From: Actinobacteria bacterium UBA2286
Lineage (GTDB): Bacteria > Actinomycetota > Coriobacteriia > Anaerosomatales > Anaerosomataceae
Length of the DNA stretch: 47,321 nucleotides
NCBI GenBank assembly: GCA_002345925.1
Contig: DDWM01000025.1
Location: forward strand, 9,186 to 56,506
Direction of reading: 5' to 3'
Shown: piece by piece, positions 18,102 through 27,346 of the stretch
Numbering within the stretch: position 1 is the stretch's first letter
Layout of the letters: each line of letters opens with the position of its first letter
Notes under the pieces: model-generated
The model's database searches: none
What the model was told of the DNA's origin: nothing
Seen by the model: only the letters and a program-made list of their open reading frames with translations
Program-made: the position numbers and the translations under genes

Positions 18102-19086
18102 CGGCGGTCCCGACTTCTGCCGACGTGCCGGAGATTCCCGGCAGCTGGGGCTGGACGTCATCTGCGGGCGCCTCGGTCAGCGCCGGAGCATTCTTGCGCA
18201 CCCGGGGTAGCTGCTTGGCCAAATCCCCCGCCCCGTCGCGAATTCTGCGTGCGACCTCTGTGATGTCGGCGCCATCCTCGAAGTACTCAACCGCGGCCTT
18301 GCCCATCGCGATGGTACCCGCATAGCCGATGCCACCCTTCACGGCCCACCCAAGCACCGGCACCAAGCCGAGGACCTGCCGCGCCACGGTGCGCATCGCA
18401 AACGCCCCACCGATGACAGCGGCCAGCTCGCGTAGCCGCTCCGTGCCAAGCTTCTCACCGTATGCAGCGGCGATCTGGAGCAACATCTTGGCCTGATTGG
18501 CGGTCATGATAGGCATGTCGGCGCCAGGAAAGAACGCTACCGCTCCGACCAATCCGTTTTGGACTGCGGTCGCACGAACAGCTTCGTTAGCCACGGCTTT
18601 GCGCATGAACGGGAAGTTGTGGGCAAGCGCGAGACGCTTCGAGCCCAGCTCGTCCGCCAGCCATGCGCTCAGCCGGACATCGGTGACTTCGACGGCGTCG
18701 TCGGCAACGATCAGGTCGGCGAGCGGCTGCGCCAGCGCATCAGCCAGGTGCATACGAAGACGTTCGTCACCTAGCGCCAACACGACGATAGGTACGTTTC
18801 CCTGCCGAGATGCACGGAGTGCCTCGGCAAGCACGCTACCACCGCTGCCCGCCACGCCGATAACCGCATCCGCCGGGCGCAAAGAGACAGCCGATCCCGC
18901 GGTCGCGACTTCGACCCGAAGCGTCGCTCCGGCGGTTTGCGGACGCAACCGCTCACGCAATGCGTCAATCAAACCGTCGTCGGCATCGGCCTCGATCACA
19001 ACAGCGACCGCTACTGGCTGCTGCCTCTCATTCTGCAGTTTCGATCCAGACTTGATGAGATCGCGTAGATCCAATGGAATTGCCAT
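18094..19086 (-). CDS. DUF697 domain protein (GTPase-associated type)
   Basis: The 330-residue protein has a C-terminal DUF697 region at about 195-275 (ANQAKMLLQIAAAYG, ELAAVIGGAFAMRTVARQVLG, VPVLGWAVKGGIGYAGT), the domain that follows GTPase domains in YcjF-like proteins. The N-terminal 190 residues resemble an alpha/beta domain but show no complete P-loop. It is probably a peripheral or membrane-associated protein of unknown function. AAGGAGG lies 9 bases before ATG 19086. It sits between rodA and the radical SAM pair, suggesting a cell-envelope or ribosome link that cannot be resolved from sequence. Confidence 0.8.
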   Translation of the reverse strand: MAIPLDLRDLIKSGSKLQNERQQPVAVAVVIEADADDGLIDALRERLRPQTAGATLRVEVATAGSAVSLRPADAVIGVAGSGGSVLAEALRASRQGNVPIVVLALGDERLRMHLADALAQPLADLIVADDAVEVTDVRLSAWLADELGSKRLALAHNFPFMRKAVANEAVRATAVQNGLVGAVAFFPGADMPIMTANQAKMLLQIAAAYGEKLGTERLRELAAVIGGAFAMRTVARQVLGLVPVLGWAVKGGIGYAGTIAMGKAAVEYFEDGADITEVARRIRDGAGDLAKQLPRVRKNAPALTEAPADDVQPQLPGISGTSAEVGTAGE

Positions 19087-19112
19087 TCGGCGTCCTCCTT
19101 AGAGTGCTTGTG

Positions 19113-20270
19113 CTACGTGCCATACCGTCGGGACCAGACCGACAGAAGCAAGCCGACTCCGCCAAGGTTCGTGACCATGGCAGAGCTCCCGAAACTCATG
19201 AACGGCAGCGGAATGCCTGTGATAGGCATCATACCCACCGTCATGCCGATGTTCTCCAATATCTGGAACAACCACATTCCCATGACTCCGGCAACGACCA
19301 AAGCGCCGTATAGATCCCGAGACGATGCAGCAATGCCCAGCGACGCGATCAGAAGCGCAAGGAACAGTCCCAGAAGAAGGATCGCGCCGGTGAAACCGAG
19401 CTCCTCGCCGAGAACGGCAAAGATGAAGTCAGTGTGTCGCTCGGGCAAGAAGTGCAGGTTCGACTGCGTCCCGCTCCCAAGCCCGCTGCCAGAGATACCG
19501 CCCGACCCGATCGCGATCTTGGACTGCGCAAGGTTGTATCCCGCGCCCGCCGGGTCCCGACCCGGATCAACGAATACCAACAGTCGGTCCTTCTGATAGT
19601 CCTTCAGCGCCACATCTTTCCCAAGAGCACGATCCAGCGCGCCGTCTATTCCAAGAATACCAGCGATACCAACCACGGCGACAAGCGCAAGGATCGCGAA
19701 GTAGCGACCCTTCATGCCACCGACGAGCAGCATCGTGAACGAGATCGCCACAAAGACGAGACCGGTTCCAAGGTCGGGCTGCAGCAGGATCAGCACGATA
19801 GCCATGCCGAGGTAACCCAAGAGCCGAACAGCGTCTCGAGGCTTGTCGATGCGCCCCTCGTACTCAGCAATGAGGGCCGCCATCACGACGATGAAGACGA
19901 GTTTGGCCGGCTCTGATGGCTGGAAGAGGCGCACACCAAAAAGCTGCAGCCACGACGTTGCGCCCTTGGCAGTCGTACCCAGGCCTGGAATCCGCGGGCT
20001 GATCAGCAGGAACGCGAACAGTATCAGCAACGGACCTGTCCAGTGCTTCAGCTTCTTGTAATCAATTGCCCAGGCGACCACCATCGGCACGAGTCCGATC
20101 ACAATACCGATGAGATGGCGCCTGAACAGACCCGGTCCGCCAGTCATCCCGGCCGTGGCCGATGAGACCATGACAGACCCATATGCGAGCAGCGCTATGA
20201 CGAGCAACATGAGCGGTCCGTTGACCGAGTCGCGAGCCTGCTGCCGAAGTGTCTTCTCTACACGTCTCAT
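19113..20270 (-). CDS. rodA: Peptidoglycan glycosyltransferase RodA (SEDS family)
   Basis: The 385-residue polytopic membrane protein of the SEDS family polymerises glycan strands during cell elongation with PBP2. Hallmarks are QPSEPAKLVFIVVMAALIAEYE, LLQPDLGTG, and FLPERHTDFIFAVLGEELGF, which includes the conserved Asp and Glu region. The C-terminus has GIPLPFMSFGSSAM. ATG 20270 overlaps the mrdA stop as ATGA, so the two partners are translationally coupled. Confidence 0.96.
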   Translation of the reverse strand: MRRVEKTLRQQARDSVNGPLMLLVIALLAYGSVMVSSATAGMTGGPGLFRRHLIGIVIGLVPMVVAWAIDYKKLKHWTGPLLILFAFLLISPRIPGLGTTAKGATSWLQLFGVRLFQPSEPAKLVFIVVMAALIAEYEGRIDKPRDAVRLLGYLGMAIVLILLQPDLGTGLVFVAISFTMLLVGGMKGRYFAILALVAVVGIAGILGIDGALDRALGKDVALKDYQKDRLLVFVDPGRDPAGAGYNLAQSKIAIGSGGISGSGLGSGTQSNLHFLPERHTDFIFAVLGEELGFTGAILLLGLFLALLIASLGIAASSRDLYGALVVAGVMGMWLFQILENIGMTVGMMPITGIPLPFMSFGSSAMVTNLGGVGLLLSVWSRRYGT

Positions 20271-22189
20271 CGTGAGTTGTCCGTCGTGTGCACCGTGGTG
20301 AGCTCCTTGCCGAGGAGCTTAGCCAGAATATTGCGTGCCGCAGGTGCGGCCACAGAGCCACCGTGACCACCTTGCTCGATCACAACAGCAACCGCGTACT
20401 TTGGACTCTCGGCTGGAGCATAAGCGCAGAACCACGCGTAGTCGTCCTTGCCGTAGACCTGTGCGGTCCCGGTCTTACCGGCAACCGTGACACCGAGACC
20501 CGCAAACGCGCCCTTGCCGGTTCCCGTTGTCGTGACGCGCACAAGCGCATTGCGCATGATCGCAAGATTCTTCGCAGATATCTCCGTGTCTGCCAGAACC
20601 TCGGGTTCGTAACTCTTGGCAACCTTGCCATCGGAGCCGAGCACGTTCTTCAGAACGTGCGGCGTCATGACGACCCCGTCGTTCGCAAGCCCGGCGTATG
20701 TCGTCGCCATCTGCAGCGGTGTCACAAGCAAGTCCCCCTGGCCAATGGCCATGTTCACAGTGTCACCGGGCAGCCACACTTGATATTCCGGGTAATTCTC
20801 ATTGAACTGCTTCTTCCATGCGGCGTCCGGAACACGTCCGCTGACCTCACCAGGCAAGTCGATACCGGTGTCAGAGCCTAATCCGAAGGAGCGTGAGACC
20901 GCCTGTAGCTCCTCCTTCTTACGCTTGTAGAATTCGTAACCGATCTCATAGAAGACGGTGTCACATGATTCCTCGATACCGCCGTCGAATGAGATAGTCC
21001 CATGACCGGAGTGATCCCAGCACCATTTGGGCCACTGATCGCCCATCGCCGTCCACCTGCCGGTACAGGTATACGTCTTGCCACTGTACGTGACCTTCGT
21101 TTCCAGGCCAGCGAGTCCCGTGACCGCCTTGAACGTGGAGGCTGGCGGATACGCCGCCATAACCACGCGGTTGTTGAGCGGATACTCACTCGATTTGTTC
21201 GTCAGACTGGTCCATTCCTCTTGGCTGATCCCGCCAAGGAATGTGGAGGGATCGTATGTGGGCGCACTCGCCATCGCGAGAACCTCGCCCGTCTTGACAT
21301 CGATCACCACCGCCGCACCAGCCTTGGCATCTCGGAAGTTCTGCCTGTGCGCCTCGGCAAGGGCGTCCTGAAGCGCGGCCTCAGCCACCTTCTGGACTTC
21401 GATGTCGATAGTGAGCTTGATATCTCGGCCTGGCACACCGGCCTGCTCTTCCAGGATGCGCTGAGCCTTGCCGGACGCGTTCACTTCTATCCGGCGCACG
21501 CCCTTGTCGCCCTGGAGTACGTTCTCGTACTCGGCTTCAACCCCGGCCTTGCCTACTATGTCACCCAACTCATAGCCAGAAGTCTCAGGGGCGGCCGACA
21601 TCTGCTTCTCGGATATCTCACCCGTATAGCCAACGACATGTGCCGCCAAATCACCGTAGGGATACTCCCGCACAGCGATCTCATCGATATCCGCGCCCGG
21701 AAACTCCTGCTGTCGCTCCAGCACCTGAGACACTATATCGAGCGGCACGTCTACGGCCACGACACGCGGCCGGAGTGCTTCGACGCTGGAGTCAGAGACC
21801 TTGTCGAACACCTCTTGCGGTGTCATTCCGAGCAGATCGCTCAGCCCTCCGAACACCCGCTCGAGGTCCGCGCGTGTCGGGTCGTCGGTCTCATCGAGGC
21901 TTTGCTCCTTGACGATAAGCTCGCGCACGTCGTCATTGGCAGGATCGACCGAGACCGCAAGCGTCGCACGGTTGGTAACGAGCGCCTTGCCATTGCGGTC
22001 GAGGATCCGCCCGCGCGGCGCATCAAGGGATATCTGGCGAATGCGGTTGCTCTCGGCCTGGGCGGCAAACGAGTCACCCGCGAGTACCTGCATCGACCAT
22101 AGGCGCAGGAGCAGCGACGCCAGCACCAGGACAACGATGAGTCCGAGTGCTGCGAACCGCGACTTCAGCTGTTGTTGGAATGTTGTCAT
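20267..22189 (-). CDS. mrdA: Penicillin-binding protein 2 (MrdA), transpeptidase for elongation
   Basis: The 640-residue class B PBP has a membrane anchor at about 12-35, a pedestal dimerisation domain with RGRILDRNGKAL near 60, and a transpeptidase domain with SxxK at 351-354 (STFK), SxN position SCD at 408-410 and KTG at 572-574. It crosslinks peptidoglycan with RodA in lateral wall growth, implying a rod or elongated cell. It lies 51 bases after mreD. Confidence 0.96.
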   Translation of the reverse strand: MTTFQQQLKSRFAALGLIVVLVLASLLLRLWSMQVLAGDSFAAQAESNRIRQISLDAPRGRILDRNGKALVTNRATLAVSVDPANDDVRELIVKEQSLDETDDPTRADLERVFGGLSDLLGMTPQEVFDKVSDSSVEALRPRVVAVDVPLDIVSQVLERQQEFPGADIDEIAVREYPYGDLAAHVVGYTGEISEKQMSAAPETSGYELGDIVGKAGVEAEYENVLQGDKGVRRIEVNASGKAQRILEEQAGVPGRDIKLTIDIEVQKVAEAALQDALAEAHRQNFRDAKAGAAVVIDVKTGEVLAMASAPTYDPSTFLGGISQEEWTSLTNKSSEYPLNNRVVMAAYPPASTFKAVTGLAGLETKVTYSGKTYTCTGRWTAMGDQWPKWCWDHSGHGTISFDGGIEESCDTVFYEIGYEFYKRKKEELQAVSRSFGLGSDTGIDLPGEVSGRVPDAAWKKQFNENYPEYQVWLPGDTVNMAIGQGDLLVTPLQMATTYAGLANDGVVMTPHVLKNVLGSDGKVAKSYEPEVLADTEISAKNLAIMRNALVRVTTTGTGKGAFAGLGVTVAGKTGTAQVYGKDDYAWFCAYAPAESPKYAVAVVIEQGGHGGSVAAPAARNILAKLLGKELTTVHTTDNSR

Positions 22190-22240
22190 GAGTGAGTGAC
22201 TTCCCGGAGGCGCTCGGCCTCCGTGACCGGAACCCGCAAG

Positions 22241-22753
22241 TTAAGCGAGCCGCCGGAAGGACCTTACCGAACGATCGGTGCGCAAGAACCGCGCCAACCA
22301 GGGATAGAACAACAACGCCAGGATGCTGTTGTACACTCCGCGCGGGATCACAACGCCGATGACGGCCTTCCAAAACGATACTTCCACGCCGAGCACACTC
22401 AGCACGACCAGATACGAGAACTCGGCTGCCAGCCCGGCGAGCAGTGCGACGGTAACCGGTAGCAGCCAGCCCTCTGCGAACAGGTTAGCTTCCATCATTC
22501 CGGCGAGATATCCGACGATCGTGAACACAAGCGCCCACGCCCCTACAGGACCACTCCCGAGCAGATCAAGCGCAAGCCCGGCAGCGAAGCCAGCGCTAGC
22601 GCCCGAACTCGGACCCTGTACGAATGCAAGAGTGATGACCACCAGAAGCGGGATGCTCGGCACAACGCCGAAGGGAGCGACATGCGGCGCAACTATCAGC
22701 TGCAAGAGCACCGATGCGACAATCGCGCCTGCCGAGGTCCAGAAGCGATTCAT
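22241..22753 (-). CDS. mreD: Rod shape-determining protein MreD
   Basis: The 170-residue membrane protein has about five helices and the MreD pattern of a hydrophobic N-terminus followed by GLALDLLGSGPVGAWAL near residue 60. It links MreB filaments to MreC and the RodA-PBP2 synthase. The ATG overlaps the mreC stop as ATGA. MreD is poorly conserved in sequence, so the call leans on length, topology and the mreBCD position. Confidence 0.92.
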   Translation of the reverse strand: MNRFWTSAGAIVASVLLQLIVAPHVAPFGVVPSIPLLVVITLAFVQGPSSGASAGFAAGLALDLLGSGPVGAWALVFTIVGYLAGMMEANLFAEGWLLPVTVALLAGLAAEFSYLVVLSVLGVEVSFWKAVIGVVIPRGVYNSILALLFYPWLARFLRTDRSVRSFRRLA

Positions 22754-23607
22754 TCGATCACCCCTGCGCTGCTGCCGGCGACAGGCCCGAGCAATACGAG
22801 GACCTCTTCGATCTGGTCCACCGGCACTCGTGACATCAGCGTGATGCGCGGATAGAGGTCCGCACGACGGTTGTCGACCGACACGACATCACCCACAACG
22901 AGTCCTTTCGGATAGATGCCGCCGAGACCCGACGTGATGATAACGTCGCCAACCTCTGGAACGCTTTCCTTGTCTACGAAGTCGAGAGAGAGCGAACGGT
23001 CGATGCTGCCCTGAACCACACCGACAGCTCGGCTGCTCTGGATCATGGCAGCAACACCGCTCTCCTGGTCCGTGATAAGCCTGACGCGCGATGAGTTCTG
23101 GGAAACCTCTTCGATCTGACCGACCAGTCCCTGAGGTGCAAGAACGGACATGCCGACAATCACGCCGTCAGACGAGCCCCTGTCGATCACGATCACGCCT
23201 TCCCAGGCGCTCGTTGGGCGACCGATCACGCGGGCACCGAGCTTGGTCAGCTTCGCTTCCTCGGCAAACTGAACCAACGCACGGAGCCGTTCGTTCTCCT
23301 GCCTCGACTCCTCAAGGTCGGCAAGCCGTCCACGCAGTTCTTCGTTCTGCGTCTGCAGCGCATCGATATCGCTGCGTGATATCCCGAGGCTGGAAATCCA
23401 ATCACCGACCGCTACGAACGGGCTCGCCATCGTGTTGCCGAGCTGAGAGAACGGCGCGGTGACGGTGAGAGTGACCTTGCGGGCGCTATGCAGCACTCCG
23501 GAATCGGATTCCCGGAAGAACATCGTCACAAGGACGAGCGAAACCACCACAAGCGCAATTAGAAGCGTCGGGTTGCCTCGCCTAGGTTCATTGTTCGCAA
23601 TTCGCAT
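22750..23607 (-). CDS. mreC: Cell shape-determining protein MreC
   Basis: The 285-residue bitopic protein has a signal-anchor helix at about 15-33, a coiled coil at about 77-110 (DALQTQNEELRGRLADLEES), and two beta-barrel domains typical of MreC (WEGVIVIDRGSSDGV, GVVQGS, VITSGLGGIYPKGLVVG). It scaffolds the elongasome in the extracytoplasmic space. ATG 23607 starts 12 bases after mreB, and its end overlaps mreD. Confidence 0.95.
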   Translation of the reverse strand: MRIANNEPRRGNPTLLIALVVVSLVLVTMFFRESDSGVLHSARKVTLTVTAPFSQLGNTMASPFVAVGDWISSLGISRSDIDALQTQNEELRGRLADLEESRQENERLRALVQFAEEAKLTKLGARVIGRPTSAWEGVIVIDRGSSDGVIVGMSVLAPQGLVGQIEEVSQNSSRVRLITDQESGVAAMIQSSRAVGVVQGSIDRSLSLDFVDKESVPEVGDVIITSGLGGIYPKGLVVGDVVSVDNRRADLYPRITLMSRVPVDQIEEVLVLLGPVAGSSAGVIE

Positions 23608-23619
23608 TAGCAGTCCGGC

Positions 23620-24660
23620 CTACCGGGTAACGGTGAGGACCTTCTTGAGCACGTCGATCTCCTCAAGAGCCATCGCCGATCCGAGGACGACGTTGATAAG
23701 AGCGTTCTCTGACACGTGGACCGGCATGCCGGTCTCAAAGCGGATGCGGTCGTCAAGCGCCTTGAGCAGCGCCCCGCCGCCAGTAAGTACGATTCCATAC
23801 TCCATGACATCGCTGGCAAGCTCCGGCGGCGTCTGCTCGAGGGTGCCCTTGATCGCCGAGACGATAGCCTGCGTAGGCTCCTCTACTGCAACCCGAATCT
23901 CCTCGGAAGACAGCTGGATGGTGCGAGGCAGTCCGGTCAACAGATCGCGACCACGCACCTCGACATCGAGTTCCTCGGCTAATGGGTGAGCAGAGCCGAT
24001 CTCGAACTTGATCTCCTCAGACGTACGCTCGCCGATGAGGACGTTGTACTCCTTCTTGATGTGAGCAACGATCGCGTCGTCAAACTCATCTCCACCGATG
24101 CGGATCGACTGTGAAACAACGATTCCGCCGAGCGAGATAACTGCGACCTCAGTGGTACCGCCGCCGATGTCGACGACCATGTTTCCGGTCGGCTCCTGAA
24201 TCGGCAGTCCGGCTCCGATAGCCGCAGCCATCGGCTCCTCGATCAGGTAAGCCTGACGAGCGCCAGCCTGCATCGTCGCCTCGAACACGGCACGCTTCTC
24301 GACCTCGGTAACGCCTGAGGGAACGCACACGACCACGCGCGGCTTCGGCTGCCATGGAAAACGCTTCATGCGCGTTTTGTTTATGAAATAGCGAAGCATG
24401 GCCTCAGTGACTTCGAAGTCAGCGATGACGCCGTCCTTCAGCGGGCGAATAGCTACGATGCTGCCAGGCGTACGACCGAGCATCCGCTTAGCCTCGATGC
24501 CGACGGCTAGTACACGCTTGGTATCACGCTCGACAGCCACGACCGACGGCTCGATAAGCACGATGCCACGACCACGCACTGAAACAAGCGTGTTGGCAGT
24601 GCCAAGGTCAACGGCCATGTCACTGGCCCATGAGTTGAAGAACATATCGACAAGCGACAA
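23620..24660 (-). CDS. mreB: Rod shape-determining actin homologue MreB
   Basis: The 346-residue MreB carries the actin-fold ATP-binding segments DLGTANTLV (phosphate 1), DIGGGTTEVAVIS (phosphate 2) and VLTGGGALLKALD (adenosine). The filament directs lateral wall synthesis. TTG 24660 with AAAGGAGA upstream (six-base gap) gives the usual length; the next ATG is 15 bases in, and a longer frame lies before the ribosome site. Its upstream 207-base gap carries two candidate promoters. Confidence 0.96.
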   Translation of the reverse strand: MSLVDMFFNSWASDMAVDLGTANTLVSVRGRGIVLIEPSVVAVERDTKRVLAVGIEAKRMLGRTPGSIVAIRPLKDGVIADFEVTEAMLRYFINKTRMKRFPWQPKPRVVVCVPSGVTEVEKRAVFEATMQAGARQAYLIEEPMAAAIGAGLPIQEPTGNMVVDIGGGTTEVAVISLGGIVVSQSIRIGGDEFDDAIVAHIKKEYNVLIGERTSEEIKFEIGSAHPLAEELDVEVRGRDLLTGLPRTIQLSSEEIRVAVEEPTQAIVSAIKGTLEQTPPELASDVMEYGIVLTGGGALLKALDDRIRFETGMPVHVSENALINVVLGSAMALEEIDVLKKVLTVTR

Positions 24661-24777
24661 AGCGCTCTCCTTTCGCATTCACGCGTTCAGGCCGCAACTT
24701 CCGCTTGCAAAGCGAAAGCGCACGCAAAGCGCGCGGTCAGACCTTCGCCACCGCGCGCACGGACGCATATCGACGCG

Positions 24778-24831
24778 AGTTTAGCATAATCGGGGCACAG
24801 AAGACGCGCTCATATTGGAATCAGTATAGCA
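24778..24831 (-). promoter_or_regulatory. Two candidate extended -10 promoters of mreB
   Basis: In the 207-base radC-mreB gap, minus-strand TGC-TATACT (24831-24823) and TGC-TAAACT (24786-24778) are good extended -10 elements. Neither has a clear TTGACA-like -35 box at 16-18 bases. They would give mreB leaders of about 155 and 110 bases. The rest of the gap, rich in GCAAAGCG-like words, shows no recognised element. Confidence 0.45.
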
Positions 24832-24836
24832 ACACC

Positions 24837-24865
24837 GCAGGTCGGCGGTGGTGTTGACGACCTGC
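24837..24865 (-). terminator. Hairpin after radC
   Basis: GCAGGTCG and CGACCTGC form an 8-bp stem around a 13-base loop directly after the radC stop. A U-rich run is lacking, so termination would be weak or factor-dependent. It marks the probable end of the rnf-radC unit before the mreB promoters. Confidence 0.5.
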
Positions 24866-24867
24866 AG

Positions 24868-25530
24868 CTACATGAGTCCGAGCTCTCGCATACTCGCGTG
24901 CGCTCCGCCATCCCCGATCACCACGTGGTCAAGAACCTCGATGCCCAAGACATCGCCAGCTCGCACGAGCCTCCGCGTCAGCTGAGTATCGGCCCCCGAT
25001 GGCGTTGGGTCGCCGCTCGGATGGTTGTGCACCACCACGATCGATGCCGCAGAAACGCGGACTGCGTCTTTGAAGAGCTCACGCGGATGAACGATTGAGG
25101 CGTTGAGGCTTCCTATTGAGACCTCGATGATCTTAAGAAGCTGGTTCTTCGTGTTCAGGGCGAGTGCCCAGAAGAACTCGCGGTCCATCCCCGTGAATTG
25201 CGGTCCACATAGTCGCACGACATCTTCCGGTGTGGAGATACACGGACGGTTCTCGCCAGTCCAGCATGAAGCTCTGCGACTCAACTCCAGGCACGCAAGA
25301 AGCACCGCTGCACGCGCTGGCCCGATTCCGCCGTGCACGCACAGGTCCTCGGCACGAACCCTCCAGAGCCCATGCGGTATGGGGTGCTCACGAAGAACCG
25401 TCAGTCCCAGTTGTTCGTCGGTGTCTCCCAGCACTAGCGCAACCAGCGCCGCATCGGAAACCGTCTCAGGCCTACCGTCGAGCAGGAGATCGCGCGCTGC
25501 CAGCTCACGACCCATCAGGCGCGGCGCCAT
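24868..25530 (-). CDS. radC: RadC family protein (UPF0758, JAB/MPN domain)
   Basis: The 220-residue protein has an N-terminal helical part resembling a helix-hairpin-helix (VHGGIGPARAAVLLACLEL) and a C-terminal JAMM metal-binding motif HNHPSGDPTPSGAD. Despite the name, a DNA-repair role is not proved for this family. ATG 25530 was chosen because a GGGGGG run lies 8 bases upstream; a GTG three codons earlier is possible. Only 22 bases separate it from the Gx transporter gene, so it probably shares the rnf transcript. Confidence 0.92.
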   Translation of the reverse strand: MAPRLMGRELAARDLLLDGRPETVSDAALVALVLGDTDEQLGLTVLREHPIPHGLWRVRAEDLCVHGGIGPARAAVLLACLELSRRASCWTGENRPCISTPEDVVRLCGPQFTGMDREFFWALALNTKNQLLKIIEVSIGSLNASIVHPRELFKDAVRVSAASIVVVHNHPSGDPTPSGADTQLTRRLVRAGDVLGIEVLDHVVIGDGGAHASMRELGLM

Positions 25531-25552
25531 CAGCGCCACCCCCCTTCCATCA

Positions 25553-26104
25553 TCACCCCGCGAGTCCGTTACCTTTCAGGCGGGAGATGACGTACCGGGC
25601 TGCAAAGCCCGTTGCGATGCCGAAGAGGAGGCTCGCGATTATCGGTATCGACGCAAGAGCGAGAACACCGGTTGTACCACTCAGGACAGCGGCTGCCGCG
25701 AACTGTGCAGTCACATGTGCAGCGGCACCCGCAATCGAAACACCAACGAACGTGAAGCGTGCTGGGCTCCTCAGCGCCAGCACCATTGCCGCCCATGAGG
25801 CGAGAGCGCCGGAGAATGCCAGCACGGATACCGGGCCGAGCAAGGTGCCGGTTGCAAGACCTACGACTCCCACTCGCAAGACACTGACCGCCAGCGCAGA
25901 CTTCTCGCCAAGTACTGCGAGTGCCACCAGCACGGCGATGTTCGCAAGACCAAGGCGCACACCGGGAATAGGCGACGCAACGCTGGCTTCAAGTAGCCCG
26001 AGCACGCACGCCGTCGCCAGCAGGCACCCGCCGAGGACGACTCGCCGTGTCACGTTGACCGCGGGAGCTGTTACAACTCTAGCGTGTGACAGCGTCGAGT
26101 CCAT
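25553..26104 (-). CDS. Gx transporter family protein (heptaprenyl diphosphate synthase component I-like)
   Basis: The 183-residue membrane protein has five or six helices. The segment SPIPGVRLGLANIAVLVAL is the mark of the Gx_transp family, once annotated as component I of heptaprenyl diphosphate synthase, which itself resembles ECF S-components. The substrate is unknown. It lies downstream of rnfB and a NusG-II protein, an arrangement I recall from Clostridia, which suggests a role near quinone, flavin or electron-transport supply. Start ATG 26104 overlaps the upstream gene by 26 bases and is uncertain. Confidence 0.82.
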   Translation of the reverse strand: MDSTLSHARVVTAPAVNVTRRVVLGGCLLATACVLGLLEASVASPIPGVRLGLANIAVLVALAVLGEKSALAVSVLRVGVVGLATGTLLGPVSVLAFSGALASWAAMVLALRSPARFTFVGVSIAGAAAHVTAQFAAAAVLSGTTGVLALASIPIIASLLFGIATGFAARYVISRLKGNGLAG

Positions 26105-26444
26105 CGTCGCGTTCACCGCCAATGCGCACGGTGACACCATTCGGAACACAGGCGAGGGCCTCGCCAGACCGCGAGATCACACCAGAGCTCACGCAGACGT
26201 GGTCCGGGCACGAAGACTGACGGACGCTCGCGTGTCCGTCGTGTACGACGACCACCACGATTCCCCCAAGACCCTCGACGTTGAGTGTTCGCTCGGCCGA
26301 AAGAGCCACTTGAGTGCTACCCGACGGACCCTCGATCGTCACGGTCTTTGCAGGCGAAAGGGCCGCAGCCCCGCGCACGGCAGGACCGACCAGCAGGGCA
26401 AAGAGCACCACAGCTACGGCCAAGATCCTGTCGGCGCGGCTCAT
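26079..26444 (-). CDS. NusG domain II-containing exported protein
   Basis: The 121-residue protein has an N-terminal hydrophobic signal or anchor (about 7-28) and a NusG_II-like (DUF1312) beta domain with the typical Cys-containing pattern SCPDHVCVSSG followed by GEALACVPNGV. It acts outside the membrane and may carry a disulphide. The function is unknown. It starts three bases after rnfB, so it is linked to the Rnf operon. Confidence 0.85.
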   Translation of the reverse strand: MSRADRILAVAVVLFALLVGPAVRGAAALSPAKTVTIEGPSGSTQVALSAERTLNVEGLGGIVVVVVHDGHASVRQSSCPDHVCVSSGVISRSGEALACVPNGVTVRIGGERDDGLDAVTR

Positions 26445-26447
26445 GAC

Positions 26448-27335
26448 TCAGTCCTCCAAGACGGCCCCGGCGAGAACCTGTTCGCTTACGGCCGCGGAGC
26501 CCCCTTTGCCGTCGCCCGTGACGGAGAACCTGCCGGCATTGAAATCTATGCAATTTTGCGGACACACCTCAACGCACGTGCCACAGCCGGTGCACTTCTC
26601 GTAGTCGACGACTGCGAGCCTGTCGATCACGTGAATCGCGTCGGCAGGACACTCACGCTCGCACTTCTTGCATGCAATGCAGCAAGCCGAGCAAGCAGCT
26701 TTTCGCTCTTTGGCCTTGGTGTGAGCATTGCAGCGAACCACAATGGGCGCACCATCGGAGACAAGCTCAAGAAGCGAGATCTGCCCCCTCGGGCATTCAC
26801 GTACGCAGATTCCGCAGCCGGTGCACTTCGCCGAATCGATGACCGGAAGACCCCGCTCATCGAGGCTCATGGCGCCAAACGGGCACGCGCGAACACAGTC
26901 GCCATATCCTAGGCAACCGCTTGTGCAGACCAATGCACCGCCTGCGAGCTTAGCTACCGCTCCGCAACTCTGAACTCCACCGTACTCATACGCCCGGGCA
27001 GCATTGGTTCCGCCACCACAATGCCGTACCGAAACGACTGCCACGACGTCGCACGAGTCGTCACCCATCAACGCACCGATTGCCTGGGCAACGGATTTCC
27101 CGCCGGCAGTGCATGCCGTGACCGGGAGCTTGCCGGCTGCGATCGCCTCAGCAGCCGAGAAGCATGACGGATTACCGCATGCGCCGCAGTTGGCACCTGG
27201 CAGTGCAGATGCGATGGCCTCGACACGAGGATCTACATCAACATGGAACTTACGGGCCGCGAGCGCCAGCATGGACGCGGCGACAAGGCCCAGCACTGAG
27301 AGCGCGCCTATCGCTTTAAGGACTGTCAGAAGCAT
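26448..27335 (-). CDS. rnfB: Electron transport complex subunit RnfB
   Basis: The 295-residue subunit takes electrons from ferredoxin at the cytoplasmic face. It has a hydrophobic N-terminal anchor (about 5-28), then the RnfB Fe-S motif ALPGANCGACGNPSCF with a later Cys (about 44-75). Two ferredoxin-like regions follow, carrying four CxxCxxCxxxCP-type cluster sites (CLGYGDCVRACP, CTGCGICVRECP, CIACKKCERECP, CTGCGTCVEVCP). The acceptor and ion (Na+ or H+) cannot be read here. It lies 11 bases after rnfA and is the last core rnf gene. Confidence 0.96.
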   Translation of the reverse strand: MLLTVLKAIGALSVLGLVAASMLALAARKFHVDVDPRVEAIASALPGANCGACGNPSCFSAAEAIAAGKLPVTACTAGGKSVAQAIGALMGDDSCDVVAVVSVRHCGGGTNAARAYEYGGVQSCGAVAKLAGGALVCTSGCLGYGDCVRACPFGAMSLDERGLPVIDSAKCTGCGICVRECPRGQISLLELVSDGAPIVVRCNAHTKAKERKAACSACCIACKKCERECPADAIHVIDRLAVVDYEKCTGCGTCVEVCPQNCIDFNAGRFSVTGDGKGGSAAVSEQVLAGAVLED

Positions 27336-27346
27336 TCCTATACCCC

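Noticed and set aside
25230..26912. Plus-strand 560-residue open frame
   Set aside because: It is antisense to radC, the Gx gene, the NusG_II gene and rnfB, each with clear domains; its composition is low-complexity and typical of antisense frames in GC-rich DNA.
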